Source of the DNA: JAVKFF01 sp040226215 | GTDB lineage: Bacteria; Pseudomonadota; Alphaproteobacteria; DSM-16000; Inquilinaceae | Reading direction: 5' to 3' | DNA length: 41,069 nucleotides | NCBI GenBank assembly: GCA_040226215.1 | Contig: JAVKFF010000237.1 | Coordinates: 1-41,069, forward strand | In this document: piece by piece, positions 1 to 8,246 of the stretch | Numbering within the stretch: position 1 is the stretch's first letter | Layout of the letters: every line of letters starts with the position of its first letter | The notes under the pieces: model-generated | Told to the model about the DNA's origin: nothing | What the model saw: only the letters and a program-made list of their open reading frames with translations | The model's database searches: none | Made by a program: the position numbers and the translations under genes

Positions 1-525
1 TTCCAAGGGCAGAATGGCGGGATCGCCATGCACCAGCACCAGATCGACCAGCCGGCGCGCCGCGGCGGCCATCTGCCGTTCCTTCTCCGGCTTGGCCTTG
101 CGCACCAGGATGTCGCGCACCGAGGCGGCGACCAGCCGGCATTCGGGCAGGGCGCGGCACAGCGCCACCAGCGGGTCGAGTTCGAAGGCGAAGGCCCGGC
201 GGCCGAGCGGATAGGTCTCCAGCAGCACGATCTGGGGCCGCACCTCGCGGGCCAGGGCGAGCAGGGCCGCCTGGCGCCGGGTCCGCCAGGCGTCGTCCAC
301 CGGCCGGTCGCCGGCGCCCAGCAGCGGCGAGAAATGGGCGTCGCGCACCCGGGCGGGCGGCAACGCGGCCACCACGGCCCCGCCGAAGCCGACGCCGGCC
401 ACCGGGAAGCCTCCCTGGGCGACGGTGACCTCCAGCCCGGCCTCGACCAGCGCCCGCGCGATCAGCTCGGCGCGCCGGACATGGCCGATGCCCAGCAGGT
501 GCTGCACCCAGAAGAGCACCCTCAT
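1..525 (-). CDS. COG4671-like glycosyltransferase, 3' end cut by window edge
   Basis: The reverse strand is open from an ATG at 525 to the window edge, giving 175 residues without a stop. The N-terminus (MRVLFWVQHLLGIGHVRRAE) has the GxGHxRR nucleotide-sugar transferase motif of the MurG/GT28-like group called predicted glycosyltransferase, COG4671. The same motif (GLGHLRR) is in the protein at 3533-4750, so the cluster holds two members of the group. The ATG overlaps the TGA of the upstream histidine phosphatase (ATGA), which implies translational coupling. Acceptor and donor sugar cannot be read from the sequence. The C-terminal donor-binding half lies outside the window. Family assignment rests on the N-terminal motif and context. 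Confidence 0.8.
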   Translation of the reverse strand, partial: MRVLFWVQHLLGIGHVRRAELIARALVEAGLEVTVAQGGFPVAGVGFGGAVVAALPPARVRDAHFSPLLGAGDRPVDDAWRTRRQAALLALAREVRPQIVLLETYPLGRRAFAFELDPLVALCRALPECRLVAASVRDILVRKAKPEKERQMAAAARRLVDLVLVHGDPAILPLE

Positions 526-1112
526 GGCACGGCGACGCTGCCGTCGAGCGGCAGGTTGAGGCGCAGCACGACCGGCCGGCCGTCCGCGCCGGCACCGAAC
601 AGCTGTGCGGCCGCGAAGTCGAGCCGGTCGTCGGGATCACGGTCCATCGCCCAGCCGCTGGCCAGCGCGTAGACGCAGCGGATCACCTGCTTGTGGGCGA
701 CCACCAGGAAGTCCCCGCCCTCGGCTGCCCGGTCGGCCATGAAGGCGGCGAGGCGGCGCTGCACGTCGCGCGGCGTCTCGCCGCCCGGCGGCCGGAAGTC
801 GAGGCCCATATGGCCCTCGATGATGTCCGAACCCTCGCGCACCTCGGCGGCGATGCGCCCCTCCCAGTCGCCATAGGCCATCTCGTTGAGCCTGGCATCG
901 GTCTCCGGGATGCGGCCCAGCAGCTCCGCCGTGCGCCGCGCCCGGGTCAGCGCGCTGGCATAGCAGGGCGCCGAGGCGAACGGTGCCGGCACCCGCCAGC
1001 GCGCGATCTCCGGCTCGACCGCGGGCAGCAGCGGCGTGTCGATCTGGCCCTGCAGCCGGCCTTCGCGGTTCCACTGGGTCGGTCCGTGGCGCAGGAACAG
1101 GAGACGGGTCAT
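522..1112 (-). CDS. histidine phosphatase superfamily (phosphoglycerate mutase-like) protein
   Basis: A 196-residue protein with the histidine phosphatase signature near the N-terminus (LLFLRHGPTQWNREG, the RHG phospho-acceptor histidine), a conserved acidic segment NEMAYGDWEG and the second catalytic histidine in VVAHKQVIRCVY. In many members a glycine follows this His; here it is Lys. Length and motifs fit the small cobalamin-phosphatase/phosphoserine-phosphatase-like branch, which removes phosphate from small metabolites in the cytoplasm. It sits between two glycosyltransferase genes with 4-nt overlaps on both sides (start over the TGA of the GT4 gene, stop over the ATG of the next). I therefore infer a role in the same glycan pathway, for example on a sugar phosphate, rather than in glycolysis. 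The substrate is not determinable. Confidence 0.88.
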   Translation of the reverse strand: MTRLLFLRHGPTQWNREGRLQGQIDTPLLPAVEPEIARWRVPAPFASAPCYASALTRARRTAELLGRIPETDARLNEMAYGDWEGRIAAEVREGSDIIEGHMGLDFRPPGGETPRDVQRRLAAFMADRAAEGGDFLVVAHKQVIRCVYALASGWAMDRDPDDRLDFAAAQLFGAGADGRPVVLRLNLPLDGSVAVP

Positions 1113-2233
1113 CTTGCATGCCTCCGGGTGGCGGTGGCGAGGATGCGGTCGAGCCGCACCGTCGCAGCTTCCATACCATGGCTCTGGTGAACGTGGTGCA
1201 ACGCCGCCGCACCCAGCCGTGCCGCCAGGCCGGGATCGTCGAGCAGGCGGGCCAGCTGGTCGGCGAAGTCCGCGGCGTCGCCGGCCCGGGCCAGCAGCGC
1301 CGTCTCGCCCTCGGCGACGATCTCCGCCACCCCGCCCTGGCGTCCGGCGACCACCGGCAGGCCGGCGGCCTGCGCCTCCAGGATGGCCATGCCGAAGGCT
1401 TCGTTCACCGCCGGCCAGACGAAGATGTCGGCGGCCCGGTAGAGCGACGGCAGGTCGGTCCCGGCGAGCCGGCCGACGGTGCGCACGCGCCCGGCGGGGA
1501 ACCAGCCCGGGATGGTGTCGGCGAGCGGCCCGAAGCCGGCGACGAGCAGCCGCCAGTCGCGGCCGGCGAGACGCGCCAGCGCGTCGGCCAGCACGCGTGC
1601 GGAGGCCGCCTTGTCGCCGGGCCGCATCATGCCGACCGCGAGCAGCCACGGCCCGCCATCGGCCGTGCCCCAGCGTCGCCTGGCAGCCGCCCGGTCCGGC
1701 GCGGCGTAGGGACGTTCGTCGAGGAAGGGCGGCAGACGGTGGATCGGCGCCTCGGGGCCGAGCGCGGCCGTCAGCCCGGCGGCGTCGCGAGCGGTCAGCG
1801 CGATCAGCGCGTCGGCCTGGCGCAAGGCCGCCTCGGCGGCCCGGAAACCGGCTGCCCAGGCTCCTTCGGCGCGACGCGGCGAATGCGAGGCCTCGGCGAC
1901 CACATAGGGGATGCCCAGCGCCGACGAAACCGGCGGACCCAGCCAGTCCGGCGCCTTGTGGTAGAGGTGGTAGGTGAACCAGAGATCGGGAGCCGGCCAC
2001 GCGCCGCCTCGCCAGCCGGCGACGAGGTCGCGCGCCCGGGCCGCCCCGCGCCGGGCGATGGCGCGCTGCCGCCCGGCATCGCCGGCACCTTCCCAGGCGC
2101 GCAGCTCCGAGGCGAGCGCGACCGTGTGTCCGGCCCGACGCAGGGCCCGCATCAGCAGGCGGGCGACGCGGCGGTCGCCGGACGGCACGGCGTGGCGTGG
2201 GCTCTTCATCGGCGCGTAGAAGGCGATGCGCAT
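1109..2233 (-). CDS. GT4-type glycosyltransferase
   Basis: A 374-residue GT-B fold enzyme. The N-terminus begins MRIAFYAPMKSPRHAVPSG with a Rossmann-like start. The C-terminal half carries the donor-binding Ex7E-type motif in NEAFGMAILEAQAAGLPVVA, followed by GGVAEIV and a gene-end segment typical of glycosyl transferases group 1 (GT4). I chose the ATG at 2233, which is 11 nt after the stop of the upstream GT. A GTG at 2245 overlapping that stop is possible. The stop overlaps the ATG of the histidine phosphatase. It is the third of five genes in one minus-strand operon. The transferred sugar is unknown, and a cytoplasmic or membrane-associated location is inferred. Confidence 0.88.
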   Translation of the reverse strand: MRIAFYAPMKSPRHAVPSGDRRVARLLMRALRRAGHTVALASELRAWEGAGDAGRQRAIARRGAARARDLVAGWRGGAWPAPDLWFTYHLYHKAPDWLGPPVSSALGIPYVVAEASHSPRRAEGAWAAGFRAAEAALRQADALIALTARDAAGLTAALGPEAPIHRLPPFLDERPYAAPDRAAARRRWGTADGGPWLLAVGMMRPGDKAASARVLADALARLAGRDWRLLVAGFGPLADTIPGWFPAGRVRTVGRLAGTDLPSLYRAADIFVWPAVNEAFGMAILEAQAAGLPVVAGRQGGVAEIVAEGETALLARAGDAADFADQLARLLDDPGLAARLGAAALHHVHQSHGMEAATVRLDRILATATRRHAR

Positions 2234-2244
2234 GCCGGCGGCCA

Positions 2245-3462
2245 CTAGCCGAGGCCGAAACGGCGGGCGAGCGGGGCGAGCGCCCCGTCGAAGGCGAACC
2301 GCTCCCGGAGCCGCGCATGACCCGCCCGGCCCAGCCGGTCGCGCTCGATCGGGTCGGTGACCAGCTGGTGCAGCGCCGCGGCCAGCGCCTCGGCGTCGCC
2401 CGGCGGCACAAGGTGGCCGGTCGCCCCGTCCTCGATAAGCTCCGGGATGGCCGAGAAGTCGCTGGCGAGGCAGGCGAGGCCCAGGGCGTGGGCTTCCATC
2501 AGCACGTTGGGCAGGCCGTCGCGGTCGCCCTCCGGCGTCGGCCGGGCGGCCAGCACGAAGAGGTCGGCCCGGGCCAGCAGCGCGATCTCCCGGTCCTGGG
2601 TCAGCGCCCCGTGCCAGGTGATCCGGCCGGCCAGCCCCAGGCGGCAGGCCTGCCGCCGGAGCGCCGCCAGACGCTCGCCCCCGCCCGCGTGGTCGAGCGT
2701 CCAGGCGAGATCGGGCGGCAGCAGGGCGAGGGCATCCAGCAGTATGTCGAAGCCCTTCTTGTCGACCGCCCGGCCGACGCTGAGCAGCCGCACGGGCGCC
2801 GCCGGGTCCCACCCGTCCCGCGGCGGCCGGGCCGGCGGCGGCGGGAAGCGCGTCGTGTCGAGCCCGTGATAGACCAGCGCCACCTTGCCGGGATCGTCCG
2901 CCAGCGCGGCGAGATGGTCCCGGTTGGCGCGGGTGCAGGTGACCACCCAGCGCGCCGCGGCCAGCTTCTCGGCCAGCTCCCATGCCGGCGTCGTCCAGAT
3001 GTCCTTGGCGTGGGCCGAGACGGCGAAGGGCAGGCCGCGGATCAGTGCGGCGTAGCGGGCGACGCTGGCCGGCGTGTGCAGGTAGTGGACGTAGAGGAAG
3101 TCGACATCCCCCGGCAGCTCGTTGGCCAGCACGCAGGCCTGGCCGAAGCGCCGCCAGCGGTTGCGCGTGGCATCCCGGCGCAGGTCGGCGCGGAAGGCGG
3201 CGTAGGCGGCGGCGTAGCCCGGCTGCCGGCGCGCCCAGTCCCTGGCCCGGGCGACCCGCGCCGGCTCCTCGTGCAGGTATTCGGGCAGGTAGACCACCGG
3301 TGCGGTGATCGCCCGGTTCAGATCGTGCACCGCGTCGTCATGGGGCCGGCGCAACGAGACGATGAGCTGACTCTGGCCGAGACGCTGCAGCCCGAGGATC
3401 TCCTGGGCGATGAAGGTCTCCGACAGGCGGGGGTAGCCCTTGACGAGGATGGCGGTGGTCAT
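2245..3462 (-). CDS. GT4-type glycosyltransferase, WcaL/exopolysaccharide type
   Basis: A 405-residue protein from the ATG at 3462. A longer reading adds only seven residues and lacks support. The N-terminal KGYPRLSETFIAQEI is the hallmark of the WcaL-like exopolysaccharide glycosyltransferases. The C-terminal donor site has LPNVLMEAHALGLACLAS followed by SAIPELIEDGATGHLVPPGD, typical of GT4 retaining enzymes. It lies 70 nt downstream of the COG4671 gene and 11 nt upstream of the next GT4 gene, so it belongs to the same surface-glycan operon. The role in building an extracellular or capsular polysaccharide is inferred from the family; the linkage is not known. Confidence 0.9.
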   Translation of the reverse strand: MTTAILVKGYPRLSETFIAQEILGLQRLGQSQLIVSLRRPHDDAVHDLNRAITAPVVYLPEYLHEEPARVARARDWARRQPGYAAAYAAFRADLRRDATRNRWRRFGQACVLANELPGDVDFLYVHYLHTPASVARYAALIRGLPFAVSAHAKDIWTTPAWELAEKLAAARWVVTCTRANRDHLAALADDPGKVALVYHGLDTTRFPPPPARPPRDGWDPAAPVRLLSVGRAVDKKGFDILLDALALLPPDLAWTLDHAGGGERLAALRRQACRLGLAGRITWHGALTQDREIALLARADLFVLAARPTPEGDRDGLPNVLMEAHALGLACLASDFSAIPELIEDGATGHLVPPGDAEALAAALHQLVTDPIERDRLGRAGHARLRERFAFDGALAPLARRFGLG

Positions 3463-3532
3463 GGCCAAGCCGCGTAGCAGCAAGCGGCCGATTAGGAAAG
3501 CCGTAAGAGGGGACCGATCCGCGGCGCGGCGC

Positions 3533-4750
3533 TCAGGCCCGGGTGCGCGTCCGGTAGGGCATCACCGTGCTCTCGTCGATGGCCTGCGAGACCAGCCGGT
3601 CGACATTGTCGAGCCCCTCGAGCAGGCCGGGCAGCACCACCTCCGACGGCCGGTGCTGATAGGGCAGGCTTGCCAGCGCCTCGACCATGCGCGCGGTCGT
3701 CGCCTCCTCGTCCGGTGACAGCATGGTGACGAGGCCGAGCGACGCCGCCCGGCTCGCCCGGATATGCTGTTCCATGCGCGGAATGGTTCGCGGGATCAGC
3801 AGCGCCCGCTTGTCGAAGGACAGGATCTCGCAGAACGTGTTGTAGCCGCCCATGGCGACCATCCCGACGCTTTCCTGGACCAGGCGCTCCATGCGGCTGT
3901 CGAAGGTGATGACCTCGACGTCGTCCAGACGGTCCGCCCGCTCGATGAAGGCGTGCTGCGCCTCCGACGACATGAAGGGGCCGAGCACCACCAGCGACGG
4001 GAAATGGATGTCGTTCGACGCCTCCTCGTAGGCGCGCAGCACCCAGTCGACCATCATCTCGCCGTCGCCGCCGCCGCCGGGCGTGACCAGGATGTAGGGC
4101 CGGTCGAAAGGCGCGCCCGGTCCGTGCCGGACGGCCAGCGGCTCGCGGTAGAGATAGCCGGTATAGACCACCTTGCGGCGCACCGATGTCGGCAGGTCGA
4201 TGCCGTCCAGCGGGTCGCAGATCTGCGGCAGGCCGTAGATCCAGATGCGGTCGTAGAGGTCGCGCAGGGCCGGCAGCACCTTCTTGCGCTCCCATTCCGG
4301 TGCCAGCGCCGCCGGCTCGTCCATCACGTCGCGCAGGCCCAGCGCCGTCGGCGTGCCGCGCTCGCGCATCATTTCCAGCGTGCCCTTCACCTCGCCGCGC
4401 AGGCCGAGCGGCTCCTTGTCGACGATGAACAGGTCGGGATCGAAGATCTCCGCGGTGTGCTCGATGATCGAGGTGCGCATGGCCAGCGTCTCCTCGGTAT
4501 CGATATGCAGGTTGAGCGAGGTGTATTCGCCGTTGCGCAGCTTGATGACGCCCGGCACGCGGATGAAGTCGACGCGGCTGCGGAAGTCGAAGCTGCCGAT
4601 GATCGGCGATCCCGACAGGATCAGCACCGACATGTCCTGGTGTCGGCGGACCAGGTCGTGGGCGATCGTCCGGCATCGCCGCAGATGTCCGAGACCGAAG
4701 GAGTCGTGGCTATAGATCAGCACGCGACTCTGGTTGGCTCGCTTTGCCAT
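3533..4750 (-). CDS. COG4671 predicted glycosyltransferase
   Basis: A 405-residue protein beginning MAKRANQSRVLIYSHDSFGLGHLRRC. The GLGHLRR loop near residue 20 is the GT28/MurG-like acceptor-side motif. A glycine-rich turn (VTPGGGGDGEMM) starts the second domain, and AMGGYNTFCEILSF near residue 295 matches the donor-binding GGxNT segment of MurG-like enzymes. This is the first gene of the minus-strand glycan operon and is divergent from the ABC gene at 5056. COG4671 proteins are poorly characterised and their donor is not established. Finding two in one operon (with 1-525) suggests they act on related acceptors. Confidence 0.88.
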   Translation of the reverse strand: MAKRANQSRVLIYSHDSFGLGHLRRCRTIAHDLVRRHQDMSVLILSGSPIIGSFDFRSRVDFIRVPGVIKLRNGEYTSLNLHIDTEETLAMRTSIIEHTAEIFDPDLFIVDKEPLGLRGEVKGTLEMMRERGTPTALGLRDVMDEPAALAPEWERKKVLPALRDLYDRIWIYGLPQICDPLDGIDLPTSVRRKVVYTGYLYREPLAVRHGPGAPFDRPYILVTPGGGGDGEMMVDWVLRAYEEASNDIHFPSLVVLGPFMSSEAQHAFIERADRLDDVEVITFDSRMERLVQESVGMVAMGGYNTFCEILSFDKRALLIPRTIPRMEQHIRASRAASLGLVTMLSPDEEATTARMVEALASLPYQHRPSEVVLPGLLEGLDNVDRLVSQAIDESTVMPYRTRTRA

Positions 4751-5055
4751 CGCTGACCCCTGCCCGCTTCGCTGACTGCCGGTCCCTTCAATCCGGTACC
4801 GCCAGCTTGTCCAGGAGCCGAGCAGCGGACCGCAACGTATGGGCCGACCCTATCACGGCTACCTGCGCAAGGACTACGCCATTGTGCAGCGACCCGCGCC
4901 GGCGCTATCGTGATCACCAGCACCAGCGTCATCCAGCCTCATCCGACCCGCTCGGCCGCGGATTCTCCCGGCCCGACGCGATCCAGGCCAGCCTCACAAC
5001 CACACGTCGAATCCGGCCTTCGCGAAGGCCCAAAGGCGAGAACGAACTGTCCTGA
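4751..5055. promoter_or_regulatory. divergent intergenic region between glycan operon and ABC operon
   Basis: These 305 nt separate the divergent starts at 4750 and 5056, so they must hold both promoters. I do not see a convincing -35/-10 pair. The main structure is a perfect 16-bp palindrome, GGCCTTCGCGAAGGCC, at 5015-5030, 26 nt before the ABC start. It could be an operator or a leader hairpin. No open reading frame here has family features. Confidence 0.5.
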
Positions 5056-7704
5056 ATGGAACACAATATCTTCGGTTTCATCTGGCGCTACTCCAAGCCC
5101 CAGCAATTCGTCATCCTGCTGTTGACGGTCTGTTCGCTGCCGTTCCTCTACTATTCGCTCGACCTGCCGAAGATGATCGTCAACGATGCCATCGGCGGCG
5201 AGGGTTTTCCCTATTCCGTGCTCGGGATCGACCTCGACCAGATCAGCTATCTGCTGGTGCTGTCCGGCATTTTCCTGGCGCTCGTCGTCTTCAATGGCGG
5301 CTTCAAGTACTACATCAACGTCTACAAGGGCCGTCTGGGCGAGCGCATGCTGCGCCGGCTGCGCTACGAGCTCTATGTGCGGGTGCTGCGCTTCCGCCTG
5401 CCGCGCTTCAAGCGCATGAGCCAGGGCGAGATCATCCCGATGATCACCTCGGAGGTGGAGCCGCTCGGCGGTTTCATCGGCGACGCCTTCGCCACGCCGG
5501 CCTATCAGGGCGGCCTGCTGCTGACCTACCTGTTCTTCATCTTCATGCAGGACCCGCTGCTCGGCGCCGCGGCGGTCTCGCTCTACCCCATCCAGGGCTA
5601 TATCATCCCCCGGTTGCAGCGCCGGGTGAACCAGCTGGGCAAGCAGCGGGTGCGCAATCTGCGCGTGGTCGCCGACCGGGTGGGCGAGACGGTGCAGGGC
5701 ACCCAGGAGATCCACGCCCACGACACCTCGCTCTACCACATGGCGGACATCGCCAACCGCCTGGCGACCAATTACGACATCCGTTACGAGATCTATCGGC
5801 GCAAGTTCTTCATCAAGTTCCTCAACAACTTCCTGAACCAGCTCACCCCGTTCTTCTTCTACGCCATCGGCGGCATCCTGGTGATCGACGGCGACATCTC
5901 GCTGGGCGCCCTGGTCGCCGTGCTTGCCGCCTACAAGGACCTCGCCAGCCCCTGGAAGGAGCTGCTGACCTGGTACCAGATGAAGGAGGATGTGCGCATC
6001 AAGTACGAGCAGGTGATCGAGCAGTTCCAGCCGCCCGACCTGCAACCCCTGGAGCAGCTCAGCGAGGATGGCGAGATCCCGTCCCTGCCCGAGGAGTGGC
6101 GCTTCGCCAACGTCACCTATGCCGAGGACGACAGCCCGCCGGAGATCGACAATCTGACCATGCGCATCCCGACCCGGGGGCATCTGGCGGTGGTCGGCGA
6201 CGGCGGCAGCGGCCGCGACACGCTGATGCTGCTGCTGGCCCGGCTGATCCGGCCGACCGCCGGGCGCATCCGGTTCGGCGAGGAGGACTACCAGGACCTG
6301 CCCGAGCGGATGACCGGCCGCCGGATCGCCTATGTCGGGGCGTCGACGCACATGATCACCGGCTCGCTCAGGGACAACATGTATTACGGCCTGAAGCACC
6401 GGCCGCTGCGCCCGCCCGAATACGGGCACGCCGAAGAGGCGCTGAGCCGCCGGCGCCGGGCCGAGGCACTGGAATCGGGCAATACCGACCTCGACATCAA
6501 CGCCGACTGGATCGACTACGCCCAGGCCGGCGTCGACACCCCGGAGGCGCTCGAGGAACGGGCGCTCGAGGTGCTGGCCCTGGTCGACATGTCGGGCGAC
6601 GTCTACCGCATGGGACTGTCGGGGACGCTCAACCCCCGCCACCGCACCGCGGCGGTGATCGACAAGGTGCTCAAGGCGCGCGAGCTGGTGCGCGAGAAGC
6701 TGGCCGAGCCGGACTATGACGGCCTGGTCGAACTCTGGGACATCGACGCCTTCAACGAGAGCGCAACGGTGGCGGAGAACCTGCTGTTCGGCACGCCGCT
6801 CGACGCGACCTTCGATCCCGATCTGATCGCCAGCAACGACTATGTCCGCGAGGTGCTCGAGACGGCCGGCCTGCGCGAGACCTTCTTCGACATCGGCCGC
6901 CGGGTCGCCGCCACCATGGTCGAGCTGTTCGCCGACCTGCCGCCGGACCACGAGTTCTTCGAGCAGTACAGCTTCATCAGCGCCGAGGAACTGCCGGACT
7001 ACCAGTCGCTGATCAGCCGTGCCGACAAGCTGGGCGAGGAAGGCCTGCCGGAGGTCGACCGCGCGCGGCTGACCTCCCTGCCCTTCAAGCTGATCCCCAA
7101 TCGCCACCGCCTTGGCATGATCGACGAGGCGCTGAAGGACAAACTGCTGGAGGCCCGGCGCATCTTCCGGGCGGAGCTGTCGGAGGCGGACCGGCCGAAG
7201 ATCGCCTTCTTCGACGTCAGCGAATACAACGAGGCCGCCTCGACCCAGGACAATATCCTGTTCGGCAAGATCCGCTACGGCGCCTCCGGCGCGCAGGACA
7301 AGGTGCAGACCCTGCTGGCCCAGGTGATCGACGCCGTGGATCTGCGCGACACCGTCACCGGCGTCGGTCTCGACCGCTCGGTCGGCGTGGTCGGCGGCCG
7401 GCTCTCCTCGCTCCAGCGCCAGAAGATCGCGCTCGCCCGCGCGCTGCTGCGCCGGCCGGACGTGCTGCTGATGGTCGACGCCACCTCGGCGCTCGACGGC
7501 GCGGCGCAGGCCCGGGTGCACGAGGCCGTGCTGAGCGAGATGTCCGGGCGTGGCCTGATCTGGGCGCCGCATCGTCCGGGACTCGTGAGGGAGTTCGAGG
7601 ATATCATCATGCTGGAGAACGGGCACCTTGCGGGCCGTGGCACGTTTTCCGAGCTTGCCATGGAGGAGGGCAGCGTGTTGAAACGCCTGCTCGACGACGA
7701 ATGA
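5056..7704 (+). CDS. atypical ABC exporter half-transporter with degenerate, insertion-bearing ATPase domain
   Basis: An 882-residue protein, much longer than the usual ~600 of an ABC half-exporter. Residues 1-320 form an exporter-type membrane domain with hydrophobic segments near 19-36, 64-80, 153-183 and 264-293. The nucleotide-binding domain begins near 350 and is eroded. Walker A reads GDGGSGRDT (381-389), with Arg387 for the invariant Lys and Asp388 for Ser/Thr. The signature is LSSLQ (783-787) instead of LSGGQ. In Walker B (LLMVDATSALD, 804-814) Val807 stands where Asp is expected and Asp808 where Glu is expected. H-loop His839 is kept. About 275 residues (445-720) are inserted between the Q-loop region and the signature, with repeated NxLFG motifs at 575-579 and 733-737. 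No strong Shine-Dalgarno precedes the ATG. It heads a plus-strand operon with the cNMP-binding gene. Substrate and ATPase competence are unknown. Confidence 0.88.
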   Translation: MEHNIFGFIWRYSKPQQFVILLLTVCSLPFLYYSLDLPKMIVNDAIGGEGFPYSVLGIDLDQISYLLVLSGIFLALVVFNGGFKYYINVYKGRLGERMLRRLRYELYVRVLRFRLPRFKRMSQGEIIPMITSEVEPLGGFIGDAFATPAYQGGLLLTYLFFIFMQDPLLGAAAVSLYPIQGYIIPRLQRRVNQLGKQRVRNLRVVADRVGETVQGTQEIHAHDTSLYHMADIANRLATNYDIRYEIYRRKFFIKFLNNFLNQLTPFFFYAIGGILVIDGDISLGALVAVLAAYKDLASPWKELLTWYQMKEDVRIKYEQVIEQFQPPDLQPLEQLSEDGEIPSLPEEWRFANVTYAEDDSPPEIDNLTMRIPTRGHLAVVGDGGSGRDTLMLLLARLIRPTAGRIRFGEEDYQDLPERMTGRRIAYVGASTHMITGSLRDNMYYGLKHRPLRPPEYGHAEEALSRRRRAEALESGNTDLDINADWIDYAQAGVDTPEALEERALEVLALVDMSGDVYRMGLSGTLNPRHRTAAVIDKVLKARELVREKLAEPDYDGLVELWDIDAFNESATVAENLLFGTPLDATFDPDLIASNDYVREVLETAGLRETFFDIGRRVAATMVELFADLPPDHEFFEQYSFISAEELPDYQSLISRADKLGEEGLPEVDRARLTSLPFKLIPNRHRLGMIDEALKDKLLEARRIFRAELSEADRPKIAFFDVSEYNEAASTQDNILFGKIRYGASGAQDKVQTLLAQVIDAVDLRDTVTGVGLDRSVGVVGGRLSSLQRQKIALARALLRRPDVLLMVDATSALDGAAQARVHEAVLSEMSGRGLIWAPHRPGLVREFEDIIMLENGHLAGRGTFSELAMEEGSVLKRLLDDE

Positions 7705-7756
7705 ACGGCGTCGACCGCCCGCAAGGGCGCCGTACCGGCTGGAGGAAGCTGCCGTC

Positions 7757-8200
7757 ATGAGTCTTGCGGAAGAAGTGGACGCGCTGAAGCGCATTCCGCT
7801 GTTCGCGAACATCGAGACCTCGAAGCTGAAGCTGCTCGCCTTCACTAGCGAGCGCCTCACCTTCCGGGCCGGCGACGTGCTGTTCAGCCAGAACGACATG
7901 GGCGACGCCGCCTATATCATCATGAGCGGCGAGGCCGACGTGATCGTCGGCGTGGACGGCGGCGAGCGCGTCGTGGCCACGCTGGGCAAGAACGACTTCG
8001 TGGGCGAGATCGCCATCCTCTGCGACGTGCCGCGCACCGCCACGGTCAAGGCCAAGTCCGACCTGACGACGCTGATGATCACCAAGGACCTGTTCTTCCG
8101 GCTGATCACCGAGTTCCCGCAGATGGCGGTCGAGATCATGCGCGAGCTGGCGCTGCGCCTGGAGAAGACCACCAAGCAGGCGGTGCTGCGTGCGCGCTGA
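7757..8200 (+). CDS. stand-alone cyclic nucleotide-binding domain protein
   Basis: A 147-residue protein that is one CRP-type cyclic nucleotide-binding domain. The beta-roll runs from about residue 15 (LFANIETSKLKLLAF) and the phosphate-binding cassette is FVGEIAILCDVPRTATV (81-97), with Glu84 and Arg93, the residues that contact the cyclic phosphate and ribose in CRP/PKA-type domains. The C-terminal helix ends at 147, so there is no DNA-binding helix-turn-helix and no fused effector. A GGAGG ribosome site lies about 10 nt before the ATG. The gene follows the atypical ABC gene by 52 nt. I infer that it senses cAMP or cGMP and acts through a partner protein, most simply the ABC protein. Confidence 0.92.
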   Translation: MSLAEEVDALKRIPLFANIETSKLKLLAFTSERLTFRAGDVLFSQNDMGDAAYIIMSGEADVIVGVDGGERVVATLGKNDFVGEIAILCDVPRTATVKAKSDLTTLMITKDLFFRLITEFPQMAVEIMRELALRLEKTTKQAVLRAR

Positions 8201-8246
8201 GCTCGGCCGGGACCGGACGTTCCGGCGCTAGCGCCAGGCCGTCACC

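Noticed and set aside
4939..7899. 986-codon minus-strand open frame opposite the ABC gene
   Set aside because: It is composed of His/Gln/Arg/Gly-rich sequence typical of the antisense of GC-rich coding DNA, shows no family motifs, and lies over a plus-strand gene with clear ABC features.
8224..8235. 12-bp palindrome GGCGCTAGCGCC between the cNMP-binding and methyltransferase genes
   Set aside because: Short, without a T-run, and such GC palindromes are expected by chance in this composition; not enough to call an operator or terminator.
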